Positions 62,947-64,000 of a DNA stretch of 64,000 bases are shown here, one piece after another (within the stretch, counting starts at the first letter, position 1; each line of letters begins with the position of its first letter). Source of the DNA: Antrodiella citrinella (taxonomy: Eukaryota > Basidiomycota > Agaricomycetes > Polyporales > Steccherinaceae); NCBI GenBank assembly GCA_004802725.1, contig SGPM01000004.1, positions 62,001-126,000 on the forward strand. The letters run 5' to 3'. The notes beneath the pieces are model-generated. The model was not told where the DNA came from, ran no database searches, and was given only the letters and a program-made list of their open reading frames with translations. Made by a program: the position numbers and the translations under genes.

Positions 62947-64000
62947 CTACACTTGGAACTGCTCCCTGGTCTTCTTCTCAAACTCCGCACAGTCTACGAC
63001 ACTACCGGTCAAACGACTAGACTCTGCCGCAAAAACGGTCAGATGGCTGCGAAGCACTTCGCTGACGTCGGTTCCAAGCACTTCTTGGCGGCCCGTGCGG
63101 ACAGCTTCGATGAAAGTGCTGATGAGGCCGATGTCTCCACCGCCGTGTCCGCCTCCTTCGTTCTTGGGGGTATGGTGCGTCTTCTGTCCAGTACGATAAT
63201 TGGTCACGGTGAAGGTGTTCATGTCGCCTACGATTTCTCCATGAGAGAAGTGCAGCCGTGTCTGGCGTTCGCAGATGAGTGATGTGTGTGCAATCATCGT
63301 GAACGATGCGGTGACACCATTAGAGAATTCCAAGTTAACAACCTAAGTGTAGACTATATCAGCTCTCAGTGAAATTTGTGCAGTAGCAAGTAGATGTATC
63401 ACCTGATTATCACAGACGTCGTTGTCCAGTTCGTACACACACTGGCCATATCTTGTTTTCAGCAAGGCGTCTGTGACGTTCTCGATGTCTGGCACGCCGT
63501 CCACAATTATACTCGCGGGCCAACCCGTATTTCCCTGAGCCACGGGTTCCAAGTAAACTATATTTATGCCATGAGATGGGTTCAATCGTCGCGCGTAGTG
63601 CACTCACTTTTCTTCGCGCTGTACGCGCACTGCTTCTCATATGCACAATCAGTGCAACGCTGAGCGGACCCTGCCTCCTTGGGCTTGGATGCCTTGCGGA
63701 AATGCTTCAGCGATCCGAAAGACGACACACGAGCAGGTGTGCCGGGAGCGATCCAGTGACACAGGATGTCAATATCACTGGCACGTCTGTAAGTTTGATT
63801 TCCGCGACGGAGAAGTGATGTGCTTACTGGCAACTCTTCGTCATGAGCGAGAAACAGCTGTCGTCTTCTTTGGACCAGGATCCACGCACATAAGAATGTG
63901 CAAAATGATAGTATCCCACTGGCTCCACGTGGACGACATTAATCAGTTCTCCCAGACTGCCAGACTGGACAATCTCTGTCAAAGCACGATTGTATGGGGA
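62947..64000 (-). CDS. Gfo/Idh/MocA-family oxidoreductase, 5' end beyond the window
   Basis: Minus strand, stop at 62947; the gene continues past 64000, so the Rossmann NAD(P)-binding half is missing. Exons present encode 'SGSLGELINVVHVEPVGYYHF', '[31 protein letters not shown]', where HDIDIL carries the conserved Asp and His region, 'CTDCAYEKQCAYSAKKIYLEPV', a Cys cluster (CxxC..C) typical of one subgroup, '[37 protein letters not shown]' and the end 'CAEFEKKTREQFQV'. It belongs to a different subgroup from the gene at 27464. Substrate unknown; sugar or inositol-like. Confidence 0.85.

Overview
The window reads as nuclear DNA of a filamentous basidiomycete, most likely an Agaricomycete. Genes are dense, carried on both strands, and cut by many short introns (mostly about 45-70 nt, GT..AG, with CTAAC/CTGAC-like branch points). 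The families present (Ssk1 response regulator, Ytp1, membrane-anchored GH9, fungal CCCH proteins, Dal5-like and sugar-porter MFS carriers) fit this. No rRNA or tRNA gene, CRISPR array, plasmid or phage feature, or intact transposon was seen. All gene models come from reading splice sites and protein motifs by eye; no database search was run.

Left part (1-20.6 kb): a small lysine-rich coiled-coil protein; an unknown protein; ESF2/ABT1 (pre-rRNA processing); an ARS2/SERRATE homologue; an Ssk1-type response regulator of the HOG stress pathway; a KDM3-like JmjC protein; a HerA/FtsK-like P-loop ATPase (minus strand); and the Rrp8 rRNA methyltransferase diverging from it.

Centre (20.7-40.9 kb): the sulfite reductase flavoprotein (MET10); a GH9 endoglucanase with a C-terminal membrane anchor; a Gfo/Idh/MocA oxidoreductase; a bacterial-type uracil phosphoribosyltransferase; a second HerA/FtsK-like ATPase diverging from it; a ubiquitin-like membrane protein; a Pro/Tyr-rich protein with a beta-rich C-terminal half; the PKA regulatory subunit (BCY1); and a Ser/Thr-rich single-pass membrane protein.

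Right part (41.5-64 kb): a Dal5-type MFS transporter; a gene-poor stretch with a 94-bp tandem duplication and a 15-G run; a Ytp1-family membrane protein; COQ2 (ubiquinone biosynthesis); Rho GDI; two tandem CCCH zinc-finger proteins with a NYN/PIN-like domain; a sugar-porter MFS protein; the licensing factor CDT1; and a second Gfo/Idh/MocA gene running off the right edge.

Most genes are unlinked housekeeping or signalling loci and form no pathway cluster. The least described elements are (i) two intact paralogous HerA/FtsK-like ATPases about 12 kb apart, each divergent from a conserved gene; (ii) the Ssk1 protein, whose N-terminal part looks like a decayed hybrid histidine kinase; and (iii) the tandem pair of coiled-coil/NYN-like/CCCH proteins, a layout that recalls animal Regnase.
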